Shown here: in pieces, positions 35,866 to 45,333 of the stretch
How positions within the stretch are numbered: the stretch's first letter is position 1
Layout of the letters: each line of letters begins with the position of its first letter
Origin: G963663615 sp963663615
Lineage (GTDB): Bacteria > Bacteroidota > Ignavibacteria > Ignavibacteriales > Melioribacteraceae
Assembly (NCBI GenBank): GCA_963663615.1
Contig: OY760517.1
Coordinates: forward strand, 3,472,001 to 3,536,000
DNA length: 64,000 nt
Direction of reading: 5' to 3'
Program-made: the position numbers and the translations under genes
Notes under the pieces: generated by a model
What the model saw: the letters and a program-made list of their open reading frames with translations, nothing else
The model's database searches: none
Told to the model about the DNA's origin: nothing

Positions 35866-38800
35866 ATGAAATTACCAAAATTAGCAATTGATAATCACCA
35901 GTTCACAATAATCCTTATGGTATTACTGGTAGTTCTGGGAGTTGCGAGTTTCTTTACGATGCCCCGCTCAGAAGACCCGCAAATTACCGTACCGGGCACA
36001 ACTGTAATTGCTGTTTTACCAGGAGCCAATCCGAAAGACCTTGAAGAACTTGTTGTAGATCCTGCCGAAGAAGCACTGAATGAGCTGGAAGATATTAAAT
36101 CGATTGAGTCAAAAATATTTGACGGTCTTGCAAACATCACAATAAAGTTCGAAACCGGTGTTGATCCTGACGAGAAATATGATGAGGTGGTACAAAAGCT
36201 TAATGAAATTGAGCCGGATTTACCCGAAGAGATTGCACGTTTTGATTACTGGCAGTGGAAAAGCACCGATGTAGTGGTATTTCAGGGTGCAATAATTTCG
36301 GAAACCGAGGATTACAAAATGCTGGAGAAATCTGCCGAAAAACTTAAAAAACAATGCGAAAAAGTTTCGGGTGTAAGAAAAGTTGAAATAACCGCCTACC
36401 CTGAACAGGAAATCCACATTCTTGCTGATATGGAAAGAATGAATCAGTTTAATATTTCGCTAAGCCGGTTAATGAACAGCATCCAAAGTAACAACGCTAA
36501 TATACCGGGCGGACATATAAATATTTCCGGGAAAAAGTACAACATTCAAACAAGTGGCTCCTATGATGATATTGCACAGATTAAAAACACTGTTATTGAT
36601 GCCCGCGAAGGTAAGGTACTTTATGTAAAGGATGTGGCAACTGTGGAATACTCCTACGAGAATAATGAATATTTTGCCCGTTTCAGAGGTAAAAATGCCA
36701 TGTATATAACCGCTGTTCAAAAAGAGGGAACCAATGTATATAATATTCTTGATGGTATTAATGAAAAAATCGAAAACTATAAAAAAACTCTTCCGCCATC
36801 TATTATATTTGAAAAGGTAATTGACCAAACCACCAGCGTTTCATACAGATTGAACAGCTTCTTTATGAATATGCTGCAAGGGCTAATATTAGTTGGACTT
36901 GTAGTTTTGGTTGCAGTGGGATTAAAACCATCCCTCATTGTATTGCTTGTAATTCCATCTTCAATACTCATTGGTCTGTTCTCAATAGATTCAAGCGGAT
37001 TTGGTATTGAGCAAATGTCTATTGCCGGATTTATAATTGCACTCGGTCTGCTGGTGGATAATGCAATAGTGGTTGTGGAAAACATCACCCGGTTTATAAA
37101 ACTTGGTTACAAACCCCTTGAAGCTGCTGTAAAAGGTACTTCCCAAATTGGTTGGGCAATAGTAAGCTCAACAGCAACAACTGTTTTAGCCTTTGTACCG
37201 ATGATAATGATGAAAAATACGGTTGGTAACTTTATTAAAAGTATGCCTGCAACCGTTGCTTTTACACTTGTAGGTTCACTAATTGTGTCACTTACTTTTA
37301 CGCCTTACCTAACCGGAAAGCTAATTAAATCCAACGGAAATATGCAGCCCAACTGGATTAGGCGTAAGCTCGATAACTTGATTGAAACCAGATACAGAAA
37401 TACACTAAGCTATTCAATTCGCAAACCCTTTGTTGTACTTGCAATTGCAACAGTGGTATTTCTTGGAAGTTTGGGATTATTTCCGCTTGTTGGTATCAGC
37501 TTTTTTCCTTCTTCCGATAAGCCCCAGTTTCTTATTGATATAACCGCTCCCGAGGGCACTTCTATCGATAAAACAAATGAAATTTCGCTTTATGTTGAAA
37601 GTGCACTGGAAAAACGAGATAACGTAAAAGTTTATGCCGCCAGTGTTGGCAAGGGTAATCCAAGGATTTATTACAACCAGATGCAAACACAGAACAAGAG
37701 TAATTACGGACAAATTTTTGTGGAGCTCGATTCCTATGATCTTGAGAAACTAAGACAAACAGTTGCCGAATTAAGAGAAGATTTTAATGACTACCCAGGT
37801 GCACGCATCGAAATTAAAACATTTGAACAGGGTCCACCAGTAGATGCACCAATAGCAATAAAGTTTTTGGGCGAAGAACTGGATGTACTAAGAAAAATAG
37901 CTATGGATGCCGAGAATATTTACAATTCAGTTCCCGGTGTTATAAATGTAGATAATCCGCTGCGAACTTCCAAAACCGATCTTGAGCTTAATATACATCG
38001 TGAAAAAGCTTCTATGTATGGTGTTTCAATTGTTGAAATAGACAAAACGGTAAGGGCTGCAATTGCCGGTTTACCAGTTTCAAAATTCCGTGATAAAGCA
38101 GGCAAGGAATATTCAATTGTCCTAAAATTACCTTCGGGTAACAAACCAACTATTAAGGATTTTGAAAAGATATATGTTAGCTCGGTTACCGGTAGTCAGG
38201 TACCCTTGCTTCAGCTTGCATCGCTAAGATATACATCAACACCACAGAAAATCAACCATTACAACCTTGATAGAAGTGTAACGATTACAGCGGATATGGA
38301 AAGTAACCAGAATGCCCTGAAGGCAACAAAGGAAATAGCAAAAAAGCTTTCGCAGTATAATTTCCCTAATGGTTATAAATACTATGTTGCCGGTCAACAG
38401 GAAAGTCAGCAGGAATCATTCGGAGGAATGCTAAATGCAATAGTTATTGCATTGCTTGGAATATTTGGTATTCTTGTCCTGCAATTTAAATCTTATTCGC
38501 AACCCCTTATTGTTTTCTCTGCTATACCTTTAGCAATAATCGGGTCAATTCTGGCACTACTTTTCTCTGGTAATACATTTTCGTTTATGGCGTTTATAGG
38601 TATTACAAGTCTTGTTGGTATTGTAATCAACAACTCAATTATACTGGTTGACTATGCTAATCAGTTAAGGGAGGAAGGTAAGTCGATAGTAGAAGCTGTA
38701 AAGATTGCGGGAGAGACCCGGTTTGTACCAATAATCCTTACCACTGGTACAACAATTGGCGGCTTGCTACCATTAACCCTAACCGGTGGTAATCTTTGGG

Positions 38801-38910
38801 CTCCAATGGGCTGGACGATTATAGGCGGACTGCTTGTCTCTACCGTTCTAACACTTATAATTGTACCAGTGCTTTACAAACTTTTCTCCAAAGAAACAGT
38901 TACTGCCTAA
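35866..38910 (+). CDS. RND (HAE1/AcrB-type) efflux permease
   Basis: This 1014-residue inner-membrane transporter has 12 predicted helices and two large periplasmic loops. TM4 carries GLLVDNAIVVVENI, where AcrB has two adjacent Asp; here the second is Asn, which is common in related pumps. Other signatures include PGANPKDLEELVVDPAEEAL near the N-terminus, GPPVDAPIAIKFLG in the second loop and NNSIILVDYANQLREEG in TM10. It should export drugs, lipids or metabolites using proton motive force together with the two proteins encoded upstream. A terminator follows. Confidence 0.95.
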   Translation: MKLPKLAIDNHQFTIILMVLLVVLGVASFFTMPRSEDPQITVPGTTVIAVLPGANPKDLEELVVDPAEEALNELEDIKSIESKIFDGLANITIKFETGVDPDEKYDEVVQKLNEIEPDLPEEIARFDYWQWKSTDVVVFQGAIISETEDYKMLEKSAEKLKKQCEKVSGVRKVEITAYPEQEIHILADMERMNQFNISLSRLMNSIQSNNANIPGGHINISGKKYNIQTSGSYDDIAQIKNTVIDAREGKVLYVKDVATVEYSYENNEYFARFRGKNAMYITAVQKEGTNVYNILDGINEKIENYKKTLPPSIIFEKVIDQTTSVSYRLNSFFMNMLQGLILVGLVVLVAVGLKPSLIVLLVIPSSILIGLFSIDSSGFGIEQMSIAGFIIALGLLVDNAIVVVENITRFIKLGYKPLEAAVKGTSQIGWAIVSSTATTVLAFVPMIMMKNTVGNFIKSMPATVAFTLVGSLIVSLTFTPYLTGKLIKSNGNMQPNWIRRKLDNLIETRYRNTLSYSIRKPFVVLAIATVVFLGSLGLFPLVGISFFPSSDKPQFLIDITAPEGTSIDKTNEISLYVESALEKRDNVKVYAASVGKGNPRIYYNQMQTQNKSNYGQIFVELDSYDLEKLRQTVAELREDFNDYPGARIEIKTFEQGPPVDAPIAIKFLGEELDVLRKIAMDAENIYNSVPGVINVDNPLRTSKTDLELNIHREKASMYGVSIVEIDKTVRAAIAGLPVSKFRDKAGKEYSIVLKLPSGNKPTIKDFEKIYVSSVTGSQVPLLQLASLRYTSTPQKINHYNLDRSVTITADMESNQNALKATKEIAKKLSQYNFPNGYKYYVAGQQESQQESFGGMLNAIVIALLGIFGILVLQFKSYSQPLIVFSAIPLAIIGSILALLFSGNTFSFMAFIGITSLVGIVINNSIILVDYANQLREEGKSIVEAVKIAGETRFVPIILTTGTTIGGLLPLTLTGGNLWAPMGWTIIGGLLVSTVLTLIIVPVLYKLFSKETVTA

Positions 38911-38940
38911 GTATCCCCGAAAGCAGACTGTTAAAGCTAC

Positions 38941-38969
38941 TGAACCGCTCTTATCCCGGGAGCGGTTCA
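38941..38969 (+). terminator. Terminator of the RND operon
   Basis: TGAACCGCTC pairs with GAGCGGTTCA across a 9-base loop, 30 bp after the RND stop codon. It is followed by AATTTAT rather than a long T run. Confidence 0.65.
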
Positions 38970-39026
38970 AATTTATGAATCTTGCCTGCAACTAAACTGT
39001 TATATAATAAAACAACCAGGAAGGAT

Positions 39027-39706
39027 GTGACAAAACAGGAAGTTATTGAACAGTTAAAGGAAATGGGTAATCCGAGGGCTATCAAGATTTGGGCACGTAT
39101 GGATATGGATACCAGCAATTACCTTGGAGTTGGTTTAACAAAACTTAAAAACCTTGGAAAAAAGATAAAGAAAAACCACCCGCTATCAGTTGAACTGTGG
39201 AATAGTGGTATTAGGGATGCTATGTTACTCTCCTTTTTTTTAGCTGATCCAAAAGAATTTACTCCTGAAATAATAAACAAATACATCAAGAGAATAGATT
39301 TCTGGGATATGTCTGATAATTTTGCAGCTACATAATTGCAAAAACTCCCTATGCAACCAATATTATTGAAGAATGGAGGAAAAGTGATACAGAAATAACA
39401 AAAAGATGTGCCTTTATTCTTGTTTCTCAATTAGCGAAAAAAGATAAATTACTTGATGACCAATATTTTGAAAGCTTTTTGGTACAGATTGGAAACGAAA
39501 TAAAGCATGACAAAAACTGGGTAAAAGAAGGTATGTTATACGCACTTATTGGAATAGGAAGCAGGAACAGAAACCTGAATACTACCATAATTAAATTATC
39601 AGACAGGATAGGCGAAATTGATATTGATTACGGTGAAACAAGTTGTGCTGCCCCTAATCCTTCAAGGTCGCTACGCAGCGAAAAACTTCAACAAAAACTT
39701 TCCTAA
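39027..39706 (+). pseudogene. AlkD-like DNA alkylation repair protein, frameshifted
   Basis: Two overlapping frames together encode one HEAT-repeat DNA-alkylation-repair protein of about 226 residues. Frame one (39027-39335) runs from VTKQEVIEQLKEMGNPRAIK to DFWDMSDNFAAT and stops at TAA 39333-39335. The second continues immediately as IIAKTPYATNIIEEW through NWVKEGMLYALIGIGSRN and DIDYGETSCAAPNP to the stop at 39706. Restoring the frame needs a one-base insertion or two-base deletion near 39330. AlkD-type enzymes excise alkylated bases. The rest is well conserved, so this is either a recent inactivation or an assembly error. The GTG at 39027 is the probable start, with AGGAAGGA upstream. Confidence 0.8.
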
Positions 39707-40143
39707 TAAGTATTTGTTGAGATAAACCAAAGAAAAGTTAGAACAAACAACAAAGCACTGGCAAGTGGTAGTTGGTTTACAAACTCAAGTTTAAGCGGCA
39801 GGTAAGTTCTTTTTTCCTGTGGATCAAAAACAATTAAACCGCTTCTGTTTGCCATATTATTTACATACTTCATCATTTCCGAAGAACTTGGTTGAACCAT
39901 ATCCAAAACCAGAAAGGATCCGGTAGCTACAAACTTCTCAGCCCAGGGAGAGGTTTCGGCATCAGTGCCCGATAATTTGCCTTTTTCGGGAAAGTCACTT
40001 TTTAGCTGCTCCAAAAATTTATTAATCTTTGGGTCTATATTGTGCGATATTTGTTCGCCCGCACTAAATTTGTCATATATCCTCTGAACATCAACGGACT
40101 TAACCGGCGTGTTCGAATGCATTAGTAGTAATTTATAGCTCAT
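39703..40143 (-). CDS. Unknown protein with C-terminal membrane anchor
   Basis: I do not recognise this 146-residue protein. It begins MSYKLLLMHSNTPVKSVDVQR and has a mixed alpha/beta soluble part with GSFLVLDMVQPSSSEMMKYV and SGLIVFDPQEKRTYLPL. It ends in one hydrophobic helix (LASALLFVLTFLWFIST), so it is probably a tail-anchored inner-membrane protein facing the cytoplasm. ATG 40143 is chosen because AGAGGGG lies just upstream; the frame extends further without conserved sequence. It converges with the AlkD relic and the two stop codons overlap by four bases. Confidence 0.6.
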   Translation of the reverse strand: MSYKLLLMHSNTPVKSVDVQRIYDKFSAGEQISHNIDPKINKFLEQLKSDFPEKGKLSGTDAETSPWAEKFVATGSFLVLDMVQPSSSEMMKYVNNMANRSGLIVFDPQEKRTYLPLKLEFVNQLPLASALLFVLTFLWFISTNTY

Positions 40144-40381
40144 CGTCCCCTCTAAAAATTGTATTGCCTCAAATTTTAGAACCATAGAGCGTATGGTGTG
40201 CTACAATATACATTTTAAATACTTCAATTTAAACGGTAATACTAAAAAAAGAGAATAAATAGTGCACTTTTTCTGGTTAAAATTGGTACTCCTAAAAATT
40301 TAACAAATATTTTTTTCGCATTTCAATTCATTTATTATATTTTTATCACAACAATTTTAATCTCAAACCAGTGAACTTATT

Positions 40382-41185
40382 ATGGTATCGTTTGAAGATC
40401 AAATATTCGACCTAAAAGAAGAGAGCAATGTCCTTAAAAACAAAATTCAGAAAGAATTTACCAATTGCGAGGATGAGCAAATAATTAAAGAGCTAATACC
40501 TCTGTTCGATAAAATAAGCTTGCTTTCCGAAACTTACAATACAGATTTTAAAGCGGCAAAGTTTTATATCAATGATGCCATTATTGTTATCCTTAACCGT
40601 ACCTTATTAAAAAAGCACCGATTACTAAAACACCGTAACTTCGGGTTTCAGTTCGATAGTGCTATAAACACCCTCCATAATGCTATAAGTTTTCTGGAAA
40701 GCAGGGAAAATAGAATTGTTGGCTTTGAGTGGGCTGATATTGTAAAGCTCTTTGCTATCTCCGATTGTTTTGTTGCCCTTAAAAAATTCGATGAAGGATT
40801 CAGGTTTATCGATAACTTACGCTCAAAACTAAATGGTACCATAAACTATTACCTTGAGGATGCCTGGAATAACCTTATTGAAGATGACAGGGAAAGGTTC
40901 TTTAACCGTTTGAAGCTGCAATATGATTACTGGACATTACCAAACCTTAAGCTTGGCAATACCCTGATGCTGCCAGATATTATAATTGAACATGAGTTTG
41001 CAGGTAACAAGTTTTCGCGTAATGGTGGTGAGTATTATAATTGCTTCGAAATTCTTGCTCCATACCTTCAGAAATCGGGTAAGGATAACTCCGTTTTCGA
41101 TGGACTTTATTCAATGGTTCTTGAGGAAGATAGACTTGAAGAGGCAATCGAATTATTTAATGATGCCTACTTTTCCAAAGAATAA
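40382..41185 (+). CDS. Unknown cytoplasmic helical protein
   Basis: This 267-residue protein is acidic, with no signal or membrane helix, and I do not recognise its family. It looks largely alpha-helical, with TPR-like spacing (SAINTLHNAISFLES, DCFVALKKFDEGFRFIDNL, RLEEAIELFNDAYF), but no clear TPR consensus. It is 65 bp upstream of the FkbH-like gene on the same strand and may share its transcript. The 196-bp gap before it (40186-40381) is very AT-rich and shows no clear hairpin. Confidence 0.6.
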   Translation: MVSFEDQIFDLKEESNVLKNKIQKEFTNCEDEQIIKELIPLFDKISLLSETYNTDFKAAKFYINDAIIVILNRTLLKKHRLLKHRNFGFQFDSAINTLHNAISFLESRENRIVGFEWADIVKLFAISDCFVALKKFDEGFRFIDNLRSKLNGTINYYLEDAWNNLIEDDRERFFNRLKLQYDYWTLPNLKLGNTLMLPDIIIEHEFAGNKFSRNGGEYYNCFEILAPYLQKSGKDNSVFDGLYSMVLEEDRLEEAIELFNDAYFSKE

Positions 41186-41250
41186 TACCGTATATCATTA
41201 AATATTGTTACCTTTGGGTTATACGTTAATTAATAAAGCAATCTGTACTT

Positions 41251-43026
41251 ATGTACGAATCCGAAATATATTACAAGAAAGAAAAGCTCTCTTCCATTCC
41301 GCAATATGCCATTGAGAAAGCGTTACAGCTCCGTGAAAAAATTTCGTTTAAATCTGTTTTATACTGGTCCGAACATTGTACCGAATGTGCCGTACCCCAG
41401 TGTTATAGCACATGTAAATTGTATGAACAACGTATTGATGGAAAGTGTCAACGATTTAACAACGGAATTAAACGTATTGAAATGGATTCGTTCTATGAAG
41501 GTTACTTTATCAAGCTTTCTTTTGCACGCTGGGGCAAACTTTCTGCACAGGCAAATACACGGCTATTTGATATGCTAACAGCCCAGCTAAAGGATGCAAT
41601 TTATACCAGACGAACAAATAGAATAGCCGAATTTTCCCCCGGCTCAGTTCTTCGAAATACAATTTACAGCTATAACAAACTTAAGGCAAAATTTTTAACT
41701 GGCTTTCTAAATAAAACTCCCGACAGTTTTTTGGTTGAATATTTTAATCCCTCCGAAAAGCTGTATGATTTTAGTATAAGGATTAAAAATGACGGGATAA
41801 CATCCCCCGACAGGATATTCAACCACAGAGCAATTCTTGAGCCAGGATACTCAACCATTAACATCAGTTTTAACGAGATTAAAAAATTTGTTGATACCGG
41901 CAAAACATATCGGATTGATATTATACCCAATAACCTTACCCCCGATAACATGGTTTACTTCGGTATTACTGATTTTATTATAACCAAACCGAAACAATTG
42001 ATAAAACAGCAAAAGAAAAAATGTGTAGTCTGGGATCTCGACAATACACTTTGGCAAGGAATACTTGTTGAAGACGGGAAAAAAAGTATAAAACTTAATG
42101 ATGAGTTTGTTGATCTGGTTAAGCAACTTGATGAACTTGGTATAATAAATAGCATTGCAAGCAAAAATAATCCGGATGAAATAAATGAAATTTTGGATGA
42201 GTATAAAATTAGAGAGTATTTTGTTAATCCCAAAATTTCCTGGGAGCCTAAAAGTAAAAGTATTAGTGAGATTGCTGCCGAATTAAATATAGCAACAAAC
42301 ACTTTTGTTATAATTGACGATTCTCCATTTGAGCGTGCCGAAATAAAAACCGAGCACCCCGATATTCTTGCTATTACTCCCGAAGATGCTCTTTTACTTC
42401 CCTATCTTGAGGGAATAAACAAAACAGTAACAGAAGAAAGTAAAAACCGCAGAAGCTATTATAAGGATACTGAGAAACGAAATATTGCAAGCTCATCGTT
42501 TGAAGGCTCATATAATGATTTTCTGAGAAGCACCAACCTGCAGCTAACAATTACCAAACTTTCCGAGGAAAACTTTGATCGTGTTGTTGAGCTAACATAT
42601 CGTACAAACCAGTTAAATTTTAGTGGAAAAGTATATACTGAAAGTATGCTTGCCGAGATACAAAAGGATAATAACATAAATGCCTTCGTGCTTTCAGCTG
42701 CTGATAAATTTGGCAAGTATGGTATTATTGGCTTTGCTCTACATGAAATAAAAGCAAACACCTTACGCGACCTGATTTTCAGCTGCAGGGTTATGGGCAA
42801 GTATATAGAGCATACATTTATTGGTTATTTGGCAAGTAAATTTCATTGCAAAGATAATCCGCTTAAAGCTTACTACCTTGAAACCGAACGGAACAAAATT
42901 AATGGTAAGGTATTTCAGCAAACCGGTTTTAGTGTTATTAAGGAAAATAAGGGACTAAAGATTTTTCAGTTAACGAGAAAAAACGATTTCCGGTTTGCCG
43001 ATATTGTAAGTATTATTGAGAGTTAG
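41251..43026 (+). CDS. FkbH-like HAD-IIIC protein with N-terminal cysteine-cluster domain
   Basis: This 591-residue protein has three parts. Residues 40-70 hold a compact cluster, C43-x2-C46-x4-C51-x3-C55-x10-C66, likely a metal or Fe-S site. Residues about 70-250 form a beta-rich region without clear homologue. The HAD phosphatase-like domain starts at VVWDLDNTLW (Asp262/Asp264) and includes SIASKNNPDEI and FVIIDDSPFERAEI. A GNAT-like C-terminus has YRTNQLNFSGKVYTE and ISCRVMGK-like FSCRVMGKYIEH. FkbH proteins load glyceryl units onto carrier proteins in polyketide and polysaccharide routes. No carrier-protein gene is visible here, so the substrate is unknown. Confidence 0.8.
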   Translation: MYESEIYYKKEKLSSIPQYAIEKALQLREKISFKSVLYWSEHCTECAVPQCYSTCKLYEQRIDGKCQRFNNGIKRIEMDSFYEGYFIKLSFARWGKLSAQANTRLFDMLTAQLKDAIYTRRTNRIAEFSPGSVLRNTIYSYNKLKAKFLTGFLNKTPDSFLVEYFNPSEKLYDFSIRIKNDGITSPDRIFNHRAILEPGYSTINISFNEIKKFVDTGKTYRIDIIPNNLTPDNMVYFGITDFIITKPKQLIKQQKKKCVVWDLDNTLWQGILVEDGKKSIKLNDEFVDLVKQLDELGIINSIASKNNPDEINEILDEYKIREYFVNPKISWEPKSKSISEIAAELNIATNTFVIIDDSPFERAEIKTEHPDILAITPEDALLLPYLEGINKTVTEESKNRRSYYKDTEKRNIASSSFEGSYNDFLRSTNLQLTITKLSEENFDRVVELTYRTNQLNFSGKVYTESMLAEIQKDNNINAFVLSAADKFGKYGIIGFALHEIKANTLRDLIFSCRVMGKYIEHTFIGYLASKFHCKDNPLKAYYLETERNKINGKVFQQTGFSVIKENKGLKIFQLTRKNDFRFADIVSIIES

Positions 43027-43678
43027 CTTTCTTGCCGCCTTCAGTAGTATAAAGCAATCTAATCATCATAAACAATGTAACCGAGTTAAAGAAATGCCAT
43101 AGAAAATGTGTACCAAAACTAAAAACATTAGTTGCGTGCATATCTACCTGCCTGAAGAATAACGATAGTGAAAATATACCAACAATTACTAAGGACTGCC
43201 TGATTATCTTAACTCCCTTAATGTAATTGTATAGCTGAATAACAATCAGATATGATATGGCTGCCGAATAGCCTGCACCGTCGTTACCAAACACTACGGG
43301 TATATGTGTTGCAAGCAATGTAGCAACAACCGGAGTATAGACAAAAAATCCTGCAAAAAGTAATAATCTGGATAATAGTTTTGGTTCGGCATGTGCCAGG
43401 TAAAAGTAAAGATAGGATAGTACGAATATCATAATAGGACCGGAATCCATCCATAGGGTTACAGGAGTACGATATAAGTGCCAGGCAAAACTTCCAACCC
43501 CAATAATAATTAGCATCGTTGAAAGATATAATCCCTTTCCATCAAGCTTACCACTCTTTTTTAGATGCATCAGCATCCAGATACCGGCAATTATAAAAAA
43601 GAAATTGGAAAGTGTATTAGCCGGTTCAAAAAAATTACCCCAAACAGGTTGCTCAGCATATTTTGAAAAATTATCCAT
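43013..43678 (-). CDS. CREST-superfamily membrane hydrolase (ceramidase-like)
   Basis: This 221-residue protein has about seven hydrophobic helices. Metal-ligand motifs of the alkaline ceramidase/PAQR/Per1 (CREST) superfamily are present: EPANTLSNFFFIIAG near the N-terminus, GVGSFAWHLYRTPVTLWMDSGP, and FGTHFLWHFFNSVTLF near the C-terminus. These supply Ser, two or more His and Asp for a zinc site. Members hydrolyse amide bonds in lipids such as ceramides; the bacterial substrate is not known. The gene converges with the FkbH-like gene and their ends overlap by 14 bases. Confidence 0.78.
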   Translation of the reverse strand: MDNFSKYAEQPVWGNFFEPANTLSNFFFIIAGIWMLMHLKKSGKLDGKGLYLSTMLIIIGVGSFAWHLYRTPVTLWMDSGPIMIFVLSYLYFYLAHAEPKLLSRLLLFAGFFVYTPVVATLLATHIPVVFGNDGAGYSAAISYLIVIQLYNYIKGVKIIRQSLVIVGIFSLSLFFRQVDMHATNVFSFGTHFLWHFFNSVTLFMMIRLLYTTEGGKKANSQ

Positions 43679-43905
43679 GGTTCTCCAGAAATTATTCCTG
43701 TTAAATATAGAACTATTCCTTACGAATACAAAAAATTTTATACATTCTCCAAAAAAACGGATGCGAATGTAGTATTATTTTTTACCCGAAAAGCTCTCAC
43801 TTTTTTTATTATATTTAATATTGAATCATAATTCACTTTACAGAATTGCATTGGGGCATTTACAAAACATTATTAATTATTTTGTACTGGAGGGAATCCG
43901 TTGCA

Positions 43906-44370
43906 ATGACCAAACAAGCCCTAAAACTACTATCTTTGTTCAATTTCCTATTTGCATGTAATTTTTACTCACAATCATTTAACAATACAATACCACCTGC
44001 CGAACTTGCTGAAGAAAAGGAAAAATCGAAAAGAATTGATAGCTCATTAAAAAGCTCAAATATTTGTTATAGTGAAATTATTCAAAAAATTCGTACTCTA
44101 CTCGATAGAACAAAAAGAGTCTGCGAACACTTCAATTCAATTACCTCATTTAAGATAGAACAAGGTAATTTGGTTTTCGGGTGTAAGTATTATAACGCGG
44201 ATGGTTCAAAATTTGAAATGTCGCACAGCCAGTCGATACCAATTACTGCAATCGACTTAAAATACAGCAAACTTGTGTGGGATAGCAAACAGAATCAGGG
44301 CAATATTAAGATTATTACTACTTTTATTTCTGGTTCAGTTCAATTATACAATGTTTGCACAAGAGACTAA
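43906..44370 (+). CDS. Hypothetical secreted protein
   Basis: This 154-residue protein has a signal sequence (LKLLSLFNFLFACNFYSQ). A short mature part follows, with a helical segment (AELAEEKEKSKRIDSS) and a beta-rich C-terminus (FKIEQGNLVFGCKYYNADGS). I do not recognise the family. ATG 43906 is preferred over the in-frame ATG at 43846 because GGAGGG precedes it and the signal peptide starts there. Confidence 0.5.
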   Translation: MTKQALKLLSLFNFLFACNFYSQSFNNTIPPAELAEEKEKSKRIDSSLKSSNICYSEIIQKIRTLLDRTKRVCEHFNSITSFKIEQGNLVFGCKYYNADGSKFEMSHSQSIPITAIDLKYSKLVWDSKQNQGNIKIITTFISGSVQLYNVCTRD

Positions 44371-44427
44371 CGATGAGGAAGTTTAAGTTTTGACAAGTAA
44401 AAAGAAGAGTAAGTATCTATTGAGAAA

Positions 44428-44448
44428 CCCGGAGCCTGGAGCCCCGGG
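44428..44448 (-). terminator. Probable terminator of the betaine transporter operon
   Basis: On the minus strand CCCGG pairs with CCGGG, with internal GGCTCC/GGCTCC complementarity, and is followed by TTTCTC. It lies about ten bases past the stop of the substrate-binding protein gene. Confidence 0.5.
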
Positions 44449-44456
44449 CAATAAAT

Positions 44457-45329
44457 TTATTTCTTTGGAAGCCAGCTTTTAACTACTTCCATATTTTCAT
44501 TCATCCATTCAGTAGCTGCCACTAAAGGAGCACCTTCAGATTGTTCAATCTTGTTCATAAGACCACTTAACTGTGCATCATCGAGAAGAAAGTTTTTGAA
44601 AAACTGAGCAAGTTCAGGTTTGTCTTTTGCAAAATCGCTACGTGCAATAGTATGGATATTTTCAACATCACCGTACACACCTTTTGGATCTTCAAGGAAT
44701 TTAAGATCGAAACGGGCAAATTTCCAATGAGGTTTCCAGCCTGTAACCACAATATATTCATTTTTATCGATAGCACCCTTAAGTGCAGCAGTCATAGCAG
44801 GTCCACTTGATGGCACAAGTTTATAATCAAGATTATATTCAGGAATTGCTTTTTCAGTAGCTTGCATAATACCGGCACCCGAATCAATACCAATAATTTT
44901 TTTATCCATTTTGGATTTAACCTTGTTAAGGTCTGCAATTGTAGTTGCATCAACATAAGCAGGAACAACCAAACCAATTTTGGCACCTGTAAAGTTATAT
45001 CCAAGGTCGGCTAATTTCCCCTTATACTCTTCCATGTAGCTTTTATGAGTAAGTGGTAACCATGAACCAAGGAATACGTCCTGGTCGCCATTAGCTAAAG
45101 AAGCATAAACAGGACCCACATCAGCCGAGGTTAGTTTTACATTTATATTCATTTGTGATTCAAGTACTGCTTTAGCCAGGTTAGTCATAGCAATTGTACC
45201 AGCCCAGTTCACATAAACAATATTAAGAGTTTCGTCTTTTTTATCAGAAGCCTTTTTATCACAACCGGTAAATAAAGCTACTGCTAAAGCAAACGTTATC
45301 AAAAGAGTAATTCCCTTTTTCAAAAACAT
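44457..45329 (-). CDS. proX: Glycine betaine/proline ABC transporter substrate-binding lipoprotein
   Basis: This 290-residue protein has a lipoprotein signal (LLITFALAVALFTGC) and the OpuAC/ProX fold. Aromatic residues expected in the quaternary-ammonium cage are visible in IVYVNWAGTIAMTNL, VFLGSWLPLTHKSY and VTGWKPHWKFARFDL. It should deliver glycine betaine or a related osmolyte to the permease. ATG 45329 is chosen because AAGGA precedes it; a longer frame would overlap the permease. It is last in the operon, four bases after the permease gene. The symbol follows function; opuAC would be equally apt. Confidence 0.9.
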   Translation of the reverse strand: MFLKKGITLLITFALAVALFTGCDKKASDKKDETLNIVYVNWAGTIAMTNLAKAVLESQMNINVKLTSADVGPVYASLANGDQDVFLGSWLPLTHKSYMEEYKGKLADLGYNFTGAKIGLVVPAYVDATTIADLNKVKSKMDKKIIGIDSGAGIMQATEKAIPEYNLDYKLVPSSGPAMTAALKGAIDKNEYIVVTGWKPHWKFARFDLKFLEDPKGVYGDVENIHTIARSDFAKDKPELAQFFKNFLLDDAQLSGLMNKIEQSEGAPLVAATEWMNENMEVVKSWLPKK

Positions 45330-45333
45330 AATA

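Noticed and set aside
39479..39706. Separate small gene starting at TTG 39479
   Set aside because: Its sequence is the C-terminal half of the AlkD-like protein whose first half lies just upstream in another frame.
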